Assembly (NCBI RefSeq): GCF_032884065.1
Contig: NC_088873.1
Coordinates: 6,401,011-6,465,010 of the forward strand
DNA length: 64,000 nucleotides
DNA from: Artemia franciscana
Lineage: Eukaryota; Arthropoda; Branchiopoda; Anostraca; Artemiidae
Direction: 5' to 3'
Shown here in pieces: positions 1-11,459 of this stretch. Every line of letters begins with the position of its first letter. Position 1 is the first letter of the stretch. A model generated the notes under the pieces. It saw only the letters and a list, made by a program, of their open reading frames with translations, had not been told where the DNA came from and made no database searches. The position numbers were made by a program, and so were the translations under genes.

Positions 1-300
1 GTAATACTGAAAGTACCAAGAACATGAAAACAAAGATATTTTTTGCCTCCTGGGTCCATTTATACCTTAAAACGGGGATTTTTTTAATATATTCAATTGG
101 TTGACTAGTAACTAGACTAGACTAGTAACGCATTAGTCTGCCTGAAAATAAACAACCAAAATTGAATAGTTAAATCTTAAAAATTCAAACATTAATAATC
201 TTAAATTTTAAACAAACAGGAATTACTAGTAATTAATACATAAAACCCCAAACAAACTGAAATTAAAGTGAATTATCACATAGAACATAAGATGATAGAT
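1..300. other. AT-rich intergenic sequence
   Basis: No gene is seen. The first 80 bases (accaagaacatgaaaacaaa, then a run of T) resemble 30,121-30,200 in the TMEM14 intron, so this is probably a dispersed repeat. A short duplication of the word actag lies near 105-127. Confidence 0.4.
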
Positions 301-483
301 GGTGTAATACTACTACTACTAACAACTCACCGCATCACCATTCCGCCTGAGGCCAACACAGCTATGCCGTTCCTCCTCCATCCTAATCTATTCTAAGCCT
401 CCCTCTTTACACCCTCAAAGAAAGTTCCCATTGTCCTTAAATCTTCCTATACGGTAGTCTCTCACCCCAACCGAGAACGAGCT
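301..483 (-). mobile_element. RTE-type LINE 3' fragment, part 1
   Basis: On the minus strand this matches the last 60 or so codons and the (TAG)n tail of the intact RTE copy at 21,731-24,669. Shared landmarks are the tail actactactacta at about 309, gcctgaggccaacacagct at about 346 and the cctcctcca/cctaatctatt block. It stops abruptly at 483, where an unrelated 1.13 kb sequence begins. The element resumes at 1,617. No frame is intact. Confidence 0.85.
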
Positions 484-1616
484 CGGTTGCTAGTTTAACA
501 TTCGAGTTTAACAAATACGAGTTTAACATTCTTCGCAGTTTTAGTAGAATCTTCTTGAACGTTGTTTTCATACGATTCAAGATTACTCTCAGAAACAATT
601 TGCTCGTTGTGATCCCCATAGCAGAAAACTAAATAGTTTATTCGCTTTCCACCCCTTTTTGTAATTCGTACAGGCCGCAGTGGTTAGCCTGCAAATTTTG
701 TCAGTGCTAAGTCAAATTGCTTGTCTGGCGGTATAATTAACGTGAGCAGGATAAAAAAGAAAGAAACACAACAAATGAGACTTACCTTAAATCCGTGGGC
801 AGGCCCACGGATGACGGATTCTCCAATTCAATCCCTTTCAGTGCCGAGCTATCTGAGAAAAAAAAATGCTGTCAATGCAGAATATCTTAGTTTCAGCAAC
901 ATTTTCTTTGTTTTCCAGCCAAGTGACGGCAGGTTTCCTGTATAGAGGCTTCAAAAAAGGCAGCTCTTATGGTGTACTTCTTGTTTTGACTTACCATTAT
1001 TTTTAAGAGTTAAAGGCTATTATATTTCTTAGCATTGGACGTGATCCTCTCTTACTCGATTAACTCTTAGCTCGATTAACACCTTGTTACTACCTCATAG
1101 GGCGTGAGTTAAGTATCACGCCCTGTTTGAAACTGATGTTTAACTCCTAATCTATTCGTATCCGGTTTTCTTTCCCAGATATTTTGGAATTCGGCAGGAA
1201 TGGGGAGTCCACTTTTCTTTGCCCTCAAAGAAGACGACGTGGGCATGTATAAGACTTGCCGATATACATACAAATAGGAGAAATTTTCTTATAATTAGTT
1301 CAAACAAAGATTACTGAATACATATAACTGAATACTGTGAATAATTACTACTGAAAACTTACCAATTCATCCGTGTACATTTCAGACCGACCTTACTTTG
1401 ATATGTGCTTCACTCTTTAATTACTTTAAGTGCCCAGTAACGGATTAACGGTTAAGTCACGGATTCTCCAATTCGATTTACCAGTACCCTCTAACCAAGT
1501 CTAGGAAGCTAAATATTTTCTTACTACCAACCGTCTCCAGGAGCTCATCTATAAGAGGTAAAGGATGCGCATCAAAACAAGATTTATTGTTAATCCCAAG
1601 AAAATCAAGACCAATT
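484..1616. mobile_element. 1,133-bp insertion inside an RTE fragment
   Basis: The two RTE pieces on either side share an 11-bp direct repeat, gagaacgagct, at 473-483 and 1,617-1,627, as expected of a target-site duplication. The inserted sequence has no recognisable coding region and no long terminal inverted repeat. It contains a 9-bp-stem hairpin at 1,099-1,124 (agggcgtga / tcacgccct). The element class is unknown. An 11-bp duplication suits a retroposon better than most DNA transposons, but no poly-A tail was found at either end. Confidence 0.6.
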
Positions 1617-1690
1617 GAGAACGAGCTGCTTTCCGTTTAGCTGTAAACGATTGATCGAAAAGACGATTGTCATCCTTCAACCTAAAACAA
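1617..1690 (-). mobile_element. RTE-type LINE 3' fragment, part 2
   Basis: This continues the RTE fragment of 301-483. The words gctgctttccgttta and gtcatccttca align with 21,908-21,977 of the intact copy, with a short internal deletion. Similarity fades after about 1,690. Confidence 0.75.
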
Positions 1691-2430
1691 ATAGATATTA
1701 CCACAAACATGATTAGCACCGTACCCTCCTAAACCTTCTAATGGCTAGTGTGCTATTTGCGATTCACCCAAAAAGATTGGCTATTTTGAGTATTGTGTTT
1801 TTATTTGTCAAAACATCAACAACAATAACATAGCAAAAATAATAATATCGCAGGGGTTTTTCAAGGTTTACGAATACTAGTGGTGTTACCCACCCCTTCC
1901 CCTTTAAAACCCTCTAAGCTACTTGAGTGTCAATTGTATTTTATTTAAAACGATTTTAATTTGGAACAGTGTGTTTTATCTGTCATACTATCAACAACAA
2001 CTAGAATGTATTTGTTTGTTTACGTAAATACGTGTCAAAATCATTTATTACAAAGAATTCTGTTTTGTATCTATAAAAAAAAGGCGTTACGAAACAATGC
2101 AGCAAAATTCTTTTCCTTCCTTAATTTTTCGTCTTAATTGAAGTTCCTTTGTATGTAATATTTTATTGAGCTGAAACTTCAAAACAGGTCATCGTAAAAA
2201 AAAAAAAAACTCCCCTTCTTCATGCGCAGAATCGACACTCAGAATTCTTCCAAAATTTCTTGTTAACTGTAATTTGCTGTTTGCCCTGTCTTTCCAATCC
2301 CCTTGTCAGGCCTACCCTGCAAACTTCCCACCAATTGGAGAAATCAGTGTTTGGCTCATTCTATGAATAAATGAATTTTATTTATAACTCACCATACTGC
2401 AAAAAAGGAATAGGTGGAGTAGAAGAACCC
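1691..2430. other. AT-rich sequence, no gene seen
   Basis: The stretch at 1,722-1,830 resembles 8,808-8,930 (a tccta/ccttcta block followed by ttatttgt), which suggests another copy of family R-D. No open frame shows exon borders or a recognisable protein. Confidence 0.35.
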
Positions 2431-2440
2431 CCACCCCCCC

Positions 2441-2880
2441 CCCCCAAAAAAAAATGACAAGAAAACTTCATATAAACATATATACAAAACACGAAAAATC
2501 GAACATTCAGAAAACGGTACTGTAGCTCAAGTATTTGCATACACAATCAGAAAGATGTGCACGCTCCTCCTCCATTCTAATCTATTCTAAGCCTCTTTAT
2601 GATTGTATTTTGAACATAACTCGTAATTCTACCAAAACCTTTGTTTCTCAGTTAGTGAACTGAATCAGAATACTCTTTTCTTTCTCTATATTTTCCAATG
2701 ACTTAAATTTCTGGATAAGGCAGACGGTAGAACTATCGTCTAAAAAAAAAAAAATAAAACTGACAAGAAAACTTCATATAAACGTTATTTCGTGTTACAA
2801 AAAACACGAAAAATCGATCATTCAGAAAACGGCACTGTAGCTCAAGTATAACGGCACATGCACAATCACATAGAGATCAC
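2441..2880 (+). repeat. Direct repeat pair, about 110 bp per copy
   Basis: A block starting tgacaagaaaacttcatata occurs at about 2,454 and again at about 2,760. In both it is followed by an acacgaaaaatcga word, cattcagaaaacgg and actgtagctcaagtat. Between the copies, 2,557-2,601 is a further scrap of the RTE 3' end (cgctcctcctcca, then taatctattctaagcctc). Confidence 0.65.
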
Positions 2881-3107
2881 ATAGAAAGATCACATAGAGC
2901 TTTAACGCAAGCGTGATGTTTGAGCTTGGGCAGCTAAATTAAAATATTGCATAATTCATGCTCATTCTCCGGGTATGTATTTCTGGTGTAAAGAGGGAGT
3001 CGGAGAAGAAACTTAATTGAAAAAGGTAAAAAAAATATGGTAAAAAATGGTAAATGGAAAAATGAGGTAATTGAAAAAAGTTGATCTAATCTTTAGTTTA
3101 TCAAACA

Positions 3108-3990
3108 GTTCGTGGTAACGAACTGCAGTAAGGAGCGACCCGGCTCAATATTAAACGAAACTCTAAAAAAACGGAATTTTGATACCAATAGAAGTATCAA
3201 AAGAGTCGGATTTTTATGCTAATTTTAAATATATAAGTTTCATAAAATTTAGTCGTACTCATCAAAAGTTACGAGCCTGAGAAAATTTGCATTGTTTTGG
3301 AAAATAAGGGGAAACACCCCCTAAAGTTCATAAGATCTTAACGAAAATCACACCATCGCATTCAGCGTATCAGAGAACCCTACTGTAGAAGTTTCAAGCT
3401 CTTATCTACACAAATGTGGAACTTGTTTTTTTTTTTTGCCAGAAGACCGATCACGGGTGCGTGTTTATTTGTTTGTTTGTTTTTTGTTTGTTTTTTTCCA
3501 GGGGTGTTCGTATCGACCAAGTGGTTCTAGAATGTCGTGAGAGGGCTCATTCTAACGTAAATTAAAAGTTTTAGTGCCCTTTTTAAGTGATAAAAAAATT
3601 GGAGGGCACCTAGGCCCCCTCCCACGCTCATTTTTTCCCAAAGTCAACGGATCAAAATTTTGAGATAGCCATTTTGTTCAACATAGTCGAAAAACATAAT
3701 AACTATGTCTTTGGAGCTGACTTACTCCCCACAGTCCCCAGGGAAGGGCTTGCAAGTTACAAACTTTGACCAGCGTTTACTTACAGTAATGGTTATTTGG
3801 AAGTTTACAGACCTTTTCAGGATGGTTTTTTGGATGGGGGACTGAGGGGAGGGGGATACGTGGGAGGATCTTTTCTTGGAGGAATTTGTCATGGGAGAAG
3901 AGAAATTCCATGAAGGGGGCGCAGGATTTTCTAGCATTATTTAAAAAAAACAGTGAAAAAAAAATATGAAAAAGTTTTTTCAACTAAACG
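3108..3990 (+). repeat. Dispersed repeat family R-B, copy 1
   Basis: R-B starts near cgtggtaacgaactg. It runs through atcaaaagttacgagcctga, a gccagaagaccgatcacggg-like block, a gtttatttg tract and a ggagggcaccta block. The same order of blocks is found at 45,880-46,470 and 53,700-54,290, and partly at 25,905-26,160. The end of this copy is oligo-G/C rich (about 3,830-3,930). There is no recognisable protein, so this is probably a non-autonomous transposon. Confidence 0.75.
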
Positions 3991-4004
3991 TAAGGACCAG
4001 CATT

Positions 4005-4500
4005 AAGACTTAAAACGAACAGAGATTATTACGCGTATTGGGGGCTCATCTCTTCCTAAATACCTCGCTCTTGACGCTAAAGAATTTTTAGTAATTTCAA
4101 CTATTTATTCTACAGCCTTTGTGATTCAGGGGTCAATCTTAAAGAATTGGGACAAAATTAAAGCTTTAGTGTAAAGAGTGAGGTATTAACGTGGGGGAAA
4201 ACCCCCTCATATACATAATAAAAAATAAACGAATATAGAAGTTCGTTACGTAAGTTAATTTGTAAGTTATGTATATTTTTTACTAATAAAAACGTTCGTT
4301 AAAAATTAAAAATTCTAGTTGCCTTTTTAAGTAACCGAGAAATTGGAGGGCAACTAGGCCTCCTCTCCCACCAATTGAGAGAAAGAGTAAAACTTCAGCG
4401 TAAAGAGTGGGACGTTGAGGGAGGAACAGCCCCTTTCATACACGGAGTAATTTCTGTTCGTTTTAAGTTTTAATGTCGCTTCTTACTTTCAGCTAAAAAA
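4005..4500 (+). repeat. Dispersed repeat family R-A (foldback type), copy 1
   Basis: R-A is marked by aaaacgaacagaaattatt, then a gaggggg/cccctcctc block and ctcgctctttacgct, followed downstream by the reverse complement of the same blocks. The left arm is near 4,010-4,090 and inverted arms are near 4,165-4,215 and 4,390-4,490. It directly follows an R-B copy, as also happens at 45.9-46.8 kb. Confidence 0.75.
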
Positions 4501-4519
4501 AACTTGTTTTTTTTTTATT

Positions 4520-5400
4520 AAATCTGTATTAGATAGCCCATTCATCATCACTAAAGCATAATAGATAACTGGTAAAGCGACTGGTGAAGAAAGACGTGGT
4601 AAGACTTTTCTATTAAGACTGAACTTTAGGGAAGCCGTTGTTTTCACAAATCGATACAGCCCACTTTTTTTTCAAAAACATTTTTTTCTCTTAGGAAAAC
4701 AAAATATCGATAACACATATGATTTTCCGCAGGATTATGGAAAAATAACAAAACACTTTTCTTTTTACTAATAAGAATAAACTTTAAAATATTTTGGCTT
4801 TATTATCAACGGGAAAAGGAGGAAAATACAAAAGATATACGAAGATGAAAGAAAAACTCAGCTCCAGTTAATTTCCAGTTGGATAATACAACTTTATATC
4901 ACAACACAAATTATTTGTTCCATAAGTTGTTTGGTCGTTGGCGGCAAAAATAAATTTGAGTCTATTTTGGTTGCACGAATTAATAAAACAATTTTTTTGC
5001 GTTGTCCTTTCTTCATTGCAGTCCCCTTGCCTCTGTTGATATGCCCCATAGATCTAAGCCAATCTGAGACAATAAAATAGGTGGACTCAATTACAGGTGT
5101 CTTCATAGATAGGCTACAGCCAATTTTATAGACTTTTATAGATTTTGATTTTTACTGATTTTTTTAAAATATTTACCAGCCAGTAAATTAAAGATTTAGT
5201 TGCTAGAAATGAAGCAAGACTAGACCCATTTCCGGGCTTCACGAACCGATGAGCCAAAATAAGTTTATTTATAAGTTCATTTATTTTTTGTATACGACTC
5301 CATCTGGTCGAGAAACTTGTGACTTTTCCAATCTGATTGGAAGACAAAATTTATGATTCCATTTTCGTGTGTCCAGAACATTTATCTATCTTTTGGTCTG
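4520..5400. other. AT-rich sequence, no gene seen
   Basis: Open frames of 60-75 codons here lack exon borders and are low in complexity. Nothing was recognised. Confidence 0.35.
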
Positions 5401-5599
5401 GAAAAAAAAGAAAAAAAAAAATTTAAAGTCAACATCTCCAAAGGGATCAACAGCTCCCAGATTTAATATTTCAGCTTTCAAGAAATGATTATCGGTCTCT
5501 TTTCGACCAAACTAATATTAAGGAGAAAAAATGTTTTGTTGCCCTTATATCCCTTCCCTAAATGTAGTATCCTATACCTCCTTGCCCTCCCTAAACACT

Positions 5600-8260
5600 C
5601 GCTGAAAGCTCTAACTAACTCCCAAGTTGTGACAGAGATATTACAGATACGCTATTTCAAGAGACTGGGTTAAGATTCTGTATTTTGATTTATCTCACTT
5701 CCTCACCGTGAATATACCCAAAGTTCCCTCAGGGCTATTAATGCTAAAATTCTTAGGAGGATTTCATACACACATTTTTTGGCCCAGACATCTCCTTCCT
5801 TTAAAGACATAATGTGAAGTCCCCTCATCCCCCTCTCCTTAACAGTCTGAAAGATCCGGTTTTATCCGCGCTTGTCGTCCCTGAGGTGTTTTGGATATGT
5901 CGTTTTGACAATCTGGATTCAAAGTTTCCTTTGAGTATTTCCGCCCTCTCCTAAGCCAAAATATGACTTTTCTTTAGTCCTCCAAAACCCCTGAAAATGT
6001 CAAAATTTCAAAGCGACCATCCAAGCTGTTCGTAAGATAATGTAGATCAACTATTTTAAGGAGATTATATACCTTAAAATAATTTTGCGAGTCTCAACGT
6101 CGGCTAAAGGTCTCAAAAACAAAGAGCTCATTAGCGAATTCTCCTAGCTATTGAGAATAAGTGGTTTGACTACAAATTTTATTCAAACAATAATGAAATT
6201 GCACATCTCCTATGCCGGTAAGGTTTTCAGGATAGGACCATAGGGAATTCTCTGAGCTGCCAAATTGCTCAAATCCTTTGAGCTGGTATTTGTCCGTGTC
6301 CTAGGAGATATCTTAAAACATTTTTCGAGATTGCCTTTTTCTGAGCTTTAAAAAGAATCATGCTCTGATTAGTCCAAAAAAAAAAAATCAACAATTTCTA
6401 ATGATGTCGGTATCCTTAAAACTAAACATCTCTGTCTCCGGCACAAAACAGGAGAAGCTAAATAAATAATTAGATGTCTGGGAAAGTAGGTGCCGGCTTT
6501 TAGTTCTTTTGGTTTTTATTTCGTTTTCGTTTTCATTCGTTTTCTTTCGAGTTTTTTCGTTTTCGTTTTCAGAGATCCTTTATCAATGCTCTACAAGTAA
6601 TTTTAATTAGTTTGGCCGCACTATCTAAGAAAGTTTGTAATGGATAAGATAGCGTAATTGTTTATGGCATTGAACCCCCTTAATTGCCTGAAAGCACGTG
6701 TTTTTTTGTTTTTTTGTTTTACTTTTTGCTCTATACCACTATTTAAACGGGAAAAGATTTAATTCATCACGATATCAAAGGTTATTAAACGGATTAGACA
6801 TCGTATCTTTAAATCCTTATCATCTGCCCTCTCCTCTCAAGTCAAATTCGAAGCTCTCCCCCAACACTCATTAAGAGTTTAAAGTTGATCCCCAAAGCAA
6901 TTTCTAGGATCTTGTAGATACGCTATCCTGATCATCTGGCAAGACGCCGTGTCTTTTGGTTCACTTTGCTACATACAACGAATAGATTTTAGGTCCCATT
7001 GAGGTCTATAGTTTAAAAATACTTAGGTGAATCGGAGAGAGCTTCATATGACCCTCCAAATGATACCTGAAAGTATTGACTTGATGCCCCCTTGTCATTC
7101 CGGAGAAATTGCAGATACGCCATTTTGATAACCTCGCACCACACAGCGTCTTCCCTTTGATCTTTTACTACTTAGACAAGAATAAATTCTTATTCCAATA
7201 GGGACTTGATACTGCAAAAATGATTAAGTGAGATGGAAACACACCATTTTTCGTCGTTTCCACCTAATACAAAGTTTGAAGAAAAAACTTGTCCCTTGCC
7301 CCTTCCACAAACACATTAATTTCGTCCTCTAATCTATTTCTAATTTATTAGAGGTATATTATTTCGATAGTCTTGGCTCACATAATATTTTTAGATTTAT
7401 TTCCCCCCCCCCTTGAGTCGAAGTTTGAAATCAACTTAGCCCCCAACAGCTTACTAAAATACTAATTTTGGTCTTCCAAGCCGCTCTCGACATATTGCGG
7501 ACTTTGTGAAGGTTATGAAGCCTACACAAATATCGTGTCTTTCGATTTACACCGCCACCTCACCGTGAATAGATTCCAGTCCCACAGGGGTTTAAAGCTT
7601 CAAAACCTCTACGCAGATTTGAGAAAAGATAGGTTTAGCCTTCATCAACCCCCTTCCCTATTGTTAAATTCAAGGTCGTATCTCCCCCTCCTCCCAAAGA
7701 AACTCCCTGAACGGTTCAACTTCATCTCTCAAGCCGTTCCAAAGATATTGCAGTTACGTTATTTTGATAACGTCGCAATCTTAGTGTCTTTTCATTTGCC
7801 TCCCTACGTGACTGTGAATAGATTTCAAGTTACAATGCAGATTATGTCGCAAAAAATTAATAGGAAATAAAAAGTAATTAGCCCTTTTCATAACATAAAA
7901 TACCAAGTCCTCCTCCCCCTATCCTTTTCCCTTTCCTTCACTACTTGATATTTTCTATCCATCCCTCGAACCGTTTCCGAAATGTTGAAGACATGGAATT
8001 TTGATAACCTGGATGCACATACTGCCTTTTGATTTGTCTCTACCCTCTCCTGTAAGTCCACTGTCCCTCCTTCTCAACACCAAGACACCGTTTGCATTGA
8101 CACTGTCGATATTGTATTTTTTTACTTTCGGCCACCTCCATTCAAATCCAAATCTAAGGCTCACTCCCCCCCCTCGACATTTCCCGAAAGTTTGAATTTT
8201 ATAACCGAAGCTGTTCAGGAGAAATTACAGATATTGTGTTATTGTTACCACTCACGGTGT
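5600..8260 (+). repeat. Degenerate repeat family R-C, long stretch
   Basis: A recurring motif of the type gatattgcagatacgccattttgataacct, here split by variation, is followed by a tgtcttttgatt-type block and a c-rich ccctc block. It returns every 100-200 bases, for example at about 5,634, 6,910, 7,090, 7,335, 7,745, 7,980 and 8,220. The spacing and sequence are too diverged for a simple satellite. Open frames in it are by-products of the T/C-rich composition. Further R-C stretches lie at 10,030-10,720 and 27,060-27,890. Confidence 0.6.
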
Positions 8261-8599
8261 CTTTCAATTTTGCTCGCTACTTAAATGGGCGTGAATTATA
8301 AATCTTTTAGGAGCTTATAGTGCAAAAACAGTTTGTTTGTAGAAAAAGAGGCACGTCAGCGAAGCTGTTTACACTCTTAAACGTTTTCGACTCCTAAAAG
8401 GGACTTTAAAAATTTGACTTTTCAATCGAATATGCCCCCTCAAAATTTCTACTCCATGTCTTCCAGCCCTCTCAGAAATTTTTACTAACACCCCTCCCAA
8501 ACGAAGTGATTGGGGAAAAGTAATACATTGAAGGTATAAGCCTCTTTACTTAAACAGTGCTAGAGTGCTGCCTCTGATATACCACTATGATTCTTACCT

Positions 8600-9420
8600 G
8601 AATTAATTTTAAAAAATCTAAAATAGAAGTTTTTCAAAGAAAAGTAAAGAGCCGAATGAAAACAAAGACAAACAGAAATGAAGTAAAATTGTAATTAAAA
8701 CTTAAATCAAACAAAAACTATTATCAATGAACAAATGAAACTCAAAACGGACAGAAATTCCAATAGGAAATCAAGTCGAACCTAAAACAAAAAGGAATAA
8801 GAGTAGGACTGACGCCCCCTAAGCCCTCTAAAGGGCAGAGCGTCATTTGTCTTTTACTGAAAACAGTTTTTATGTCGATTAGCCTGTTCTTATTTGTTAT
8901 AACACAAAAAAAGTAAAAAAAATTATCGTGATAACTAAGATTAATGAAAGATTAAATGAATGTATATTGAATGTTTAACGTATAATGATATTCATTCATG
9001 TATGTCTCAGCAATTTTGTATTTTATTGACGTGATGAAAGGAGAACACGACACTTCTAAAATATATTTTGTTTTTGGTTTAGAGAAAATTACGATTTGGC
9101 CTTCAGAAAGCTTATGGGATGTCAGCCCTACTCCTGTTTGTAGCAATTTCTTTTTTTAATTTGAATTAATTATTCGTTTTAATTTTTGTTCGTTTTGGGT
9201 CTCATTCATTGATTGTCATTTCCATTCGTTTAACGTTTGAATTATTATTTTACTTTCATTCTACTTGTTTTGGTATAGGGCAGCTATTTACTTTTCTTTT
9301 GAAAACTTTTCTTTTTCCTGTTTTGGTATAGTGCATCTATTTACTTTTCTTTGGAAAAGTTTTTTAAATTAATTTCTGTAAGTTTTTAATTAACCTTGTT
9401 TTTTTTTATTGGCTAATAAA
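8600..9420. repeat. Family R-D, two copies in inverted orientation
   Basis: The stretch at 8,620-8,850 (aagtaaagagccgaatgaaa, then aacaaatgaaactcaaaacg) is answered by its approximate reverse complement at 9,160-9,400 (tcgttttgggtctcattcat, then tactttcttttgaaaa-type words). Related copies lie at 26,780-26,990, 41,640-42,180 and 45,640-45,870. The pair could form a large imperfect hairpin. Confidence 0.55.
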
Positions 9421-9429
9421 AGAAATATT

Positions 9430-10020
9430 TTAATTTTTCGATTTTTCTGTGCAAGAATTAGGATTTTGGCTTACTATTTATATTTTGAAAAAAAATTTGC
9501 AATAACTTTCAACAATAGTTGTACTATGGAACTTTGGATGGATGGGTAGGAGGAATATTATTTAAATAAATAGATGGGAAATCTGCTTAATTTTTGCTCT
9601 TCTATAGGGTCGAAACCATAACGACTCAAATCATGTTATAACTTTGATTATAGACGAAGATTGATTGACAAGTTCCTTATAAGCATCTTATTGTGTTATA
9701 ATTTGTTTTAACTACTTGTTTGTTCAAATAAATTCATTGATAAAAAAAATAGCTGTAAATCGTTGCTTAAAAGATTAAAATAAAAACAGGAATTCAAAAA
9801 TCAATGCAACCAAATTTATGTCTGGTTGAAATTCACTTGGTTCTAAATTTTAATCAATGTATCATTAATGTGTCGAATAAATTTTAGCAAATCAAAATAG
9901 AAAATAAAAATCGGAATAAGAATCAATAGGACCACATTTTTCTTCAGACATTTACATTCCTTGCTAAGCTTCCAAGTAAAGATTTAAATCAACCAACCAA
10001 TATCCAACCAACCTATCTCC
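9430..10020. other. AT-rich sequence, no gene seen
   Basis: Only short duplications such as ccaaccaatatccaacc (about 9,990-10,030) are seen. Confidence 0.35.
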
Positions 10021-10029
10021 AACCAATAT

Positions 10030-10720
10030 TCCCTCAGTGTTTCAGCTGGGTCACTTAAGCCGTTAATTTATACCCCTGGCCATACCTGAGGTATTTGAAA
10101 TACGCCTTTTTAACAATTTACATGCACATAATGTCTTTTGATCTAGTTTAATTTGCCTCAGAATTCCCTTAGAGTTTTAACCTAGTATTCCTGAGATTTT
10201 AGAGATACGCCATTTTGACAGCCTGGATGCATATAGGGTCTTTGAATTTAGTTTAACATCAACCTCGACAACAATATCCTGTAAAAGTATCTACTTAATA
10301 CTCTTGAACCTTCCTGGGTGCAGATACGTTCTTTTGACAACCTGGACGCGAATAGTGTCTTTTAGTTTGGCTTAAAATTCTTCTGAGCATTTCCTATAAG
10401 TTTTAAATACATACCCTAAGCCGTTCCTGCGATATTGCATATACATTTTTTTACATCTTGGATAAAAAACACAGTGTCTTTTCATTTAGTTCAAAGTGCC
10501 CCTCAATATTCTCAGAAATTTTCACTTTTATACCCTTAGCCGTTTCTGAGTATCGTAGACACGCCCAGGTTTTACAACCTGAATGCTTATAGCGTCTTTG
10601 GGATTTAGCTCAACACCCCCTCAATATGACCTGAAAGTTTCAACTGAATACCCATATTCGTTCCTCCGATGTTGCACGTACGCGCTTTCGACAACCTGGC
10701 ATCTTCGAGTGCTAAAAGAG
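10030..10720 (+). repeat. Family R-C, second stretch
   Basis: There are at least five diverged repeats, each with a ccttagccgttcctgagat-like word, a cagatacgcc word and a caacctggatgcacatag-like word. Spacing is about 115-150 bp, for example the tacgc words at about 10,092, 10,205, 10,325, 10,560 and 10,680. Confidence 0.65.
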
Positions 10721-10968
10721 GATAAAGTGCATTTGGAGTAAACAGACTTTATAAATATCCTATTTATTTTGTCTTTTTTGTATTGTATTTATTATAAACA
10801 TCTTGAGAACTAAATAAGATAGGAGCAAAAGGATTTAACTAGTCAGTAAAATAAGCTTGTTTCAAGTCGGTGCCTTTTAACCAGTTATAGAAAAAATGTC
10901 ACATTAACGCTTTGGATTCCCATGGCCAAACGTATTATCGCTACATTGCAATTATTTCTTTTTTTCAG

Positions 10969-11094
10969 TTTCGTGAAGCTCATCCTGCCATCTATTCTGA
11001 ACATTTTCCGAACGGTGAAGATGCTGTATTCTTAAGCCCTAAAAAGACTGAGAAGAAACTGCTTAAGCTGAGATCAAAAAACTTTAGAATTTGA
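10969..11094 (+). CDS. Candidate 3'-terminal coding exon, unknown gene
   Basis: A pyrimidine tract ending in tttttttcag (10,966-10,968) is a good 3' splice acceptor. It opens directly into a 41-codon frame (FREAHPAIYSEHF at the start, KKLLKLRSKNFRI at the end) closed by TGA at 11,092-11,094. The amino-acid mix (charged, few low-complexity runs) differs from the surrounding AT-rich noise. Two related stop-ended pieces follow at 11,266-11,346 and 11,425-11,454. I do not recognise the protein. No upstream exon was found within the window, so this may be a real last exon, a gene fragment or a chance frame behind a chance acceptor. Confidence 0.4.
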   Translation, partial: FREAHPAIYSEHFPNGEDAVFLSPKKTEKKLLKLRSKNFRI

Positions 11095-11265
11095 TTTAAT
11101 TTTTTTATGGATGATGTGAAGGATCTGCAGAGCCTATTTTGAAGCTTGTGTTTTAATTATTTAACATATATACATAGGTTATGGGTACATTAAGTATGTT
11201 AATGGTATATATTAGCATATTATATATGAAGACATATACATATATGTATTAATGACACTTTAAAG

Positions 11266-11346
11266 GTCATTGATCCTCTCCCCAATAAGGATGAGAAAAT
11301 ATTGCTCAACCTGAGGTCAAAAGATGTTGATTTTATTAAGACATAA
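11266..11346 (+). pseudogene. Second copy of the terminal-exon-like sequence
   Basis: The frame reads NKDEKILLNLRSKDVDFIKT and then TAA (11,344-11,346). It aligns with the end of the piece at 10,969-11,094, where KKTEKKLLKLRSKN occupies the same place. The acceptor here is weak (acactttaaag). A third remnant, VKRLDFIEV followed by TAG at 11,425-11,454, matches its last nine codons. This looks like old tandem duplication of one terminal exon. Confidence 0.35.
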
Positions 11347-11459
11347 GGGATCTCCTAAGTCAACGTTATTACTAGCTTTTTTCTAATACTTTGTTTCGAT
11401 TTTTGTCTAGATAACGTTATGTGCGTAAAACGTCTTGATTTTATTGAGGTGTAGATGTT

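Noticed and set aside
7535-7870. 111-codon plus-strand frame
   Set aside because: It lies within the T/C-rich R-C repeats, and the same words without an open frame occur in the neighbouring units.
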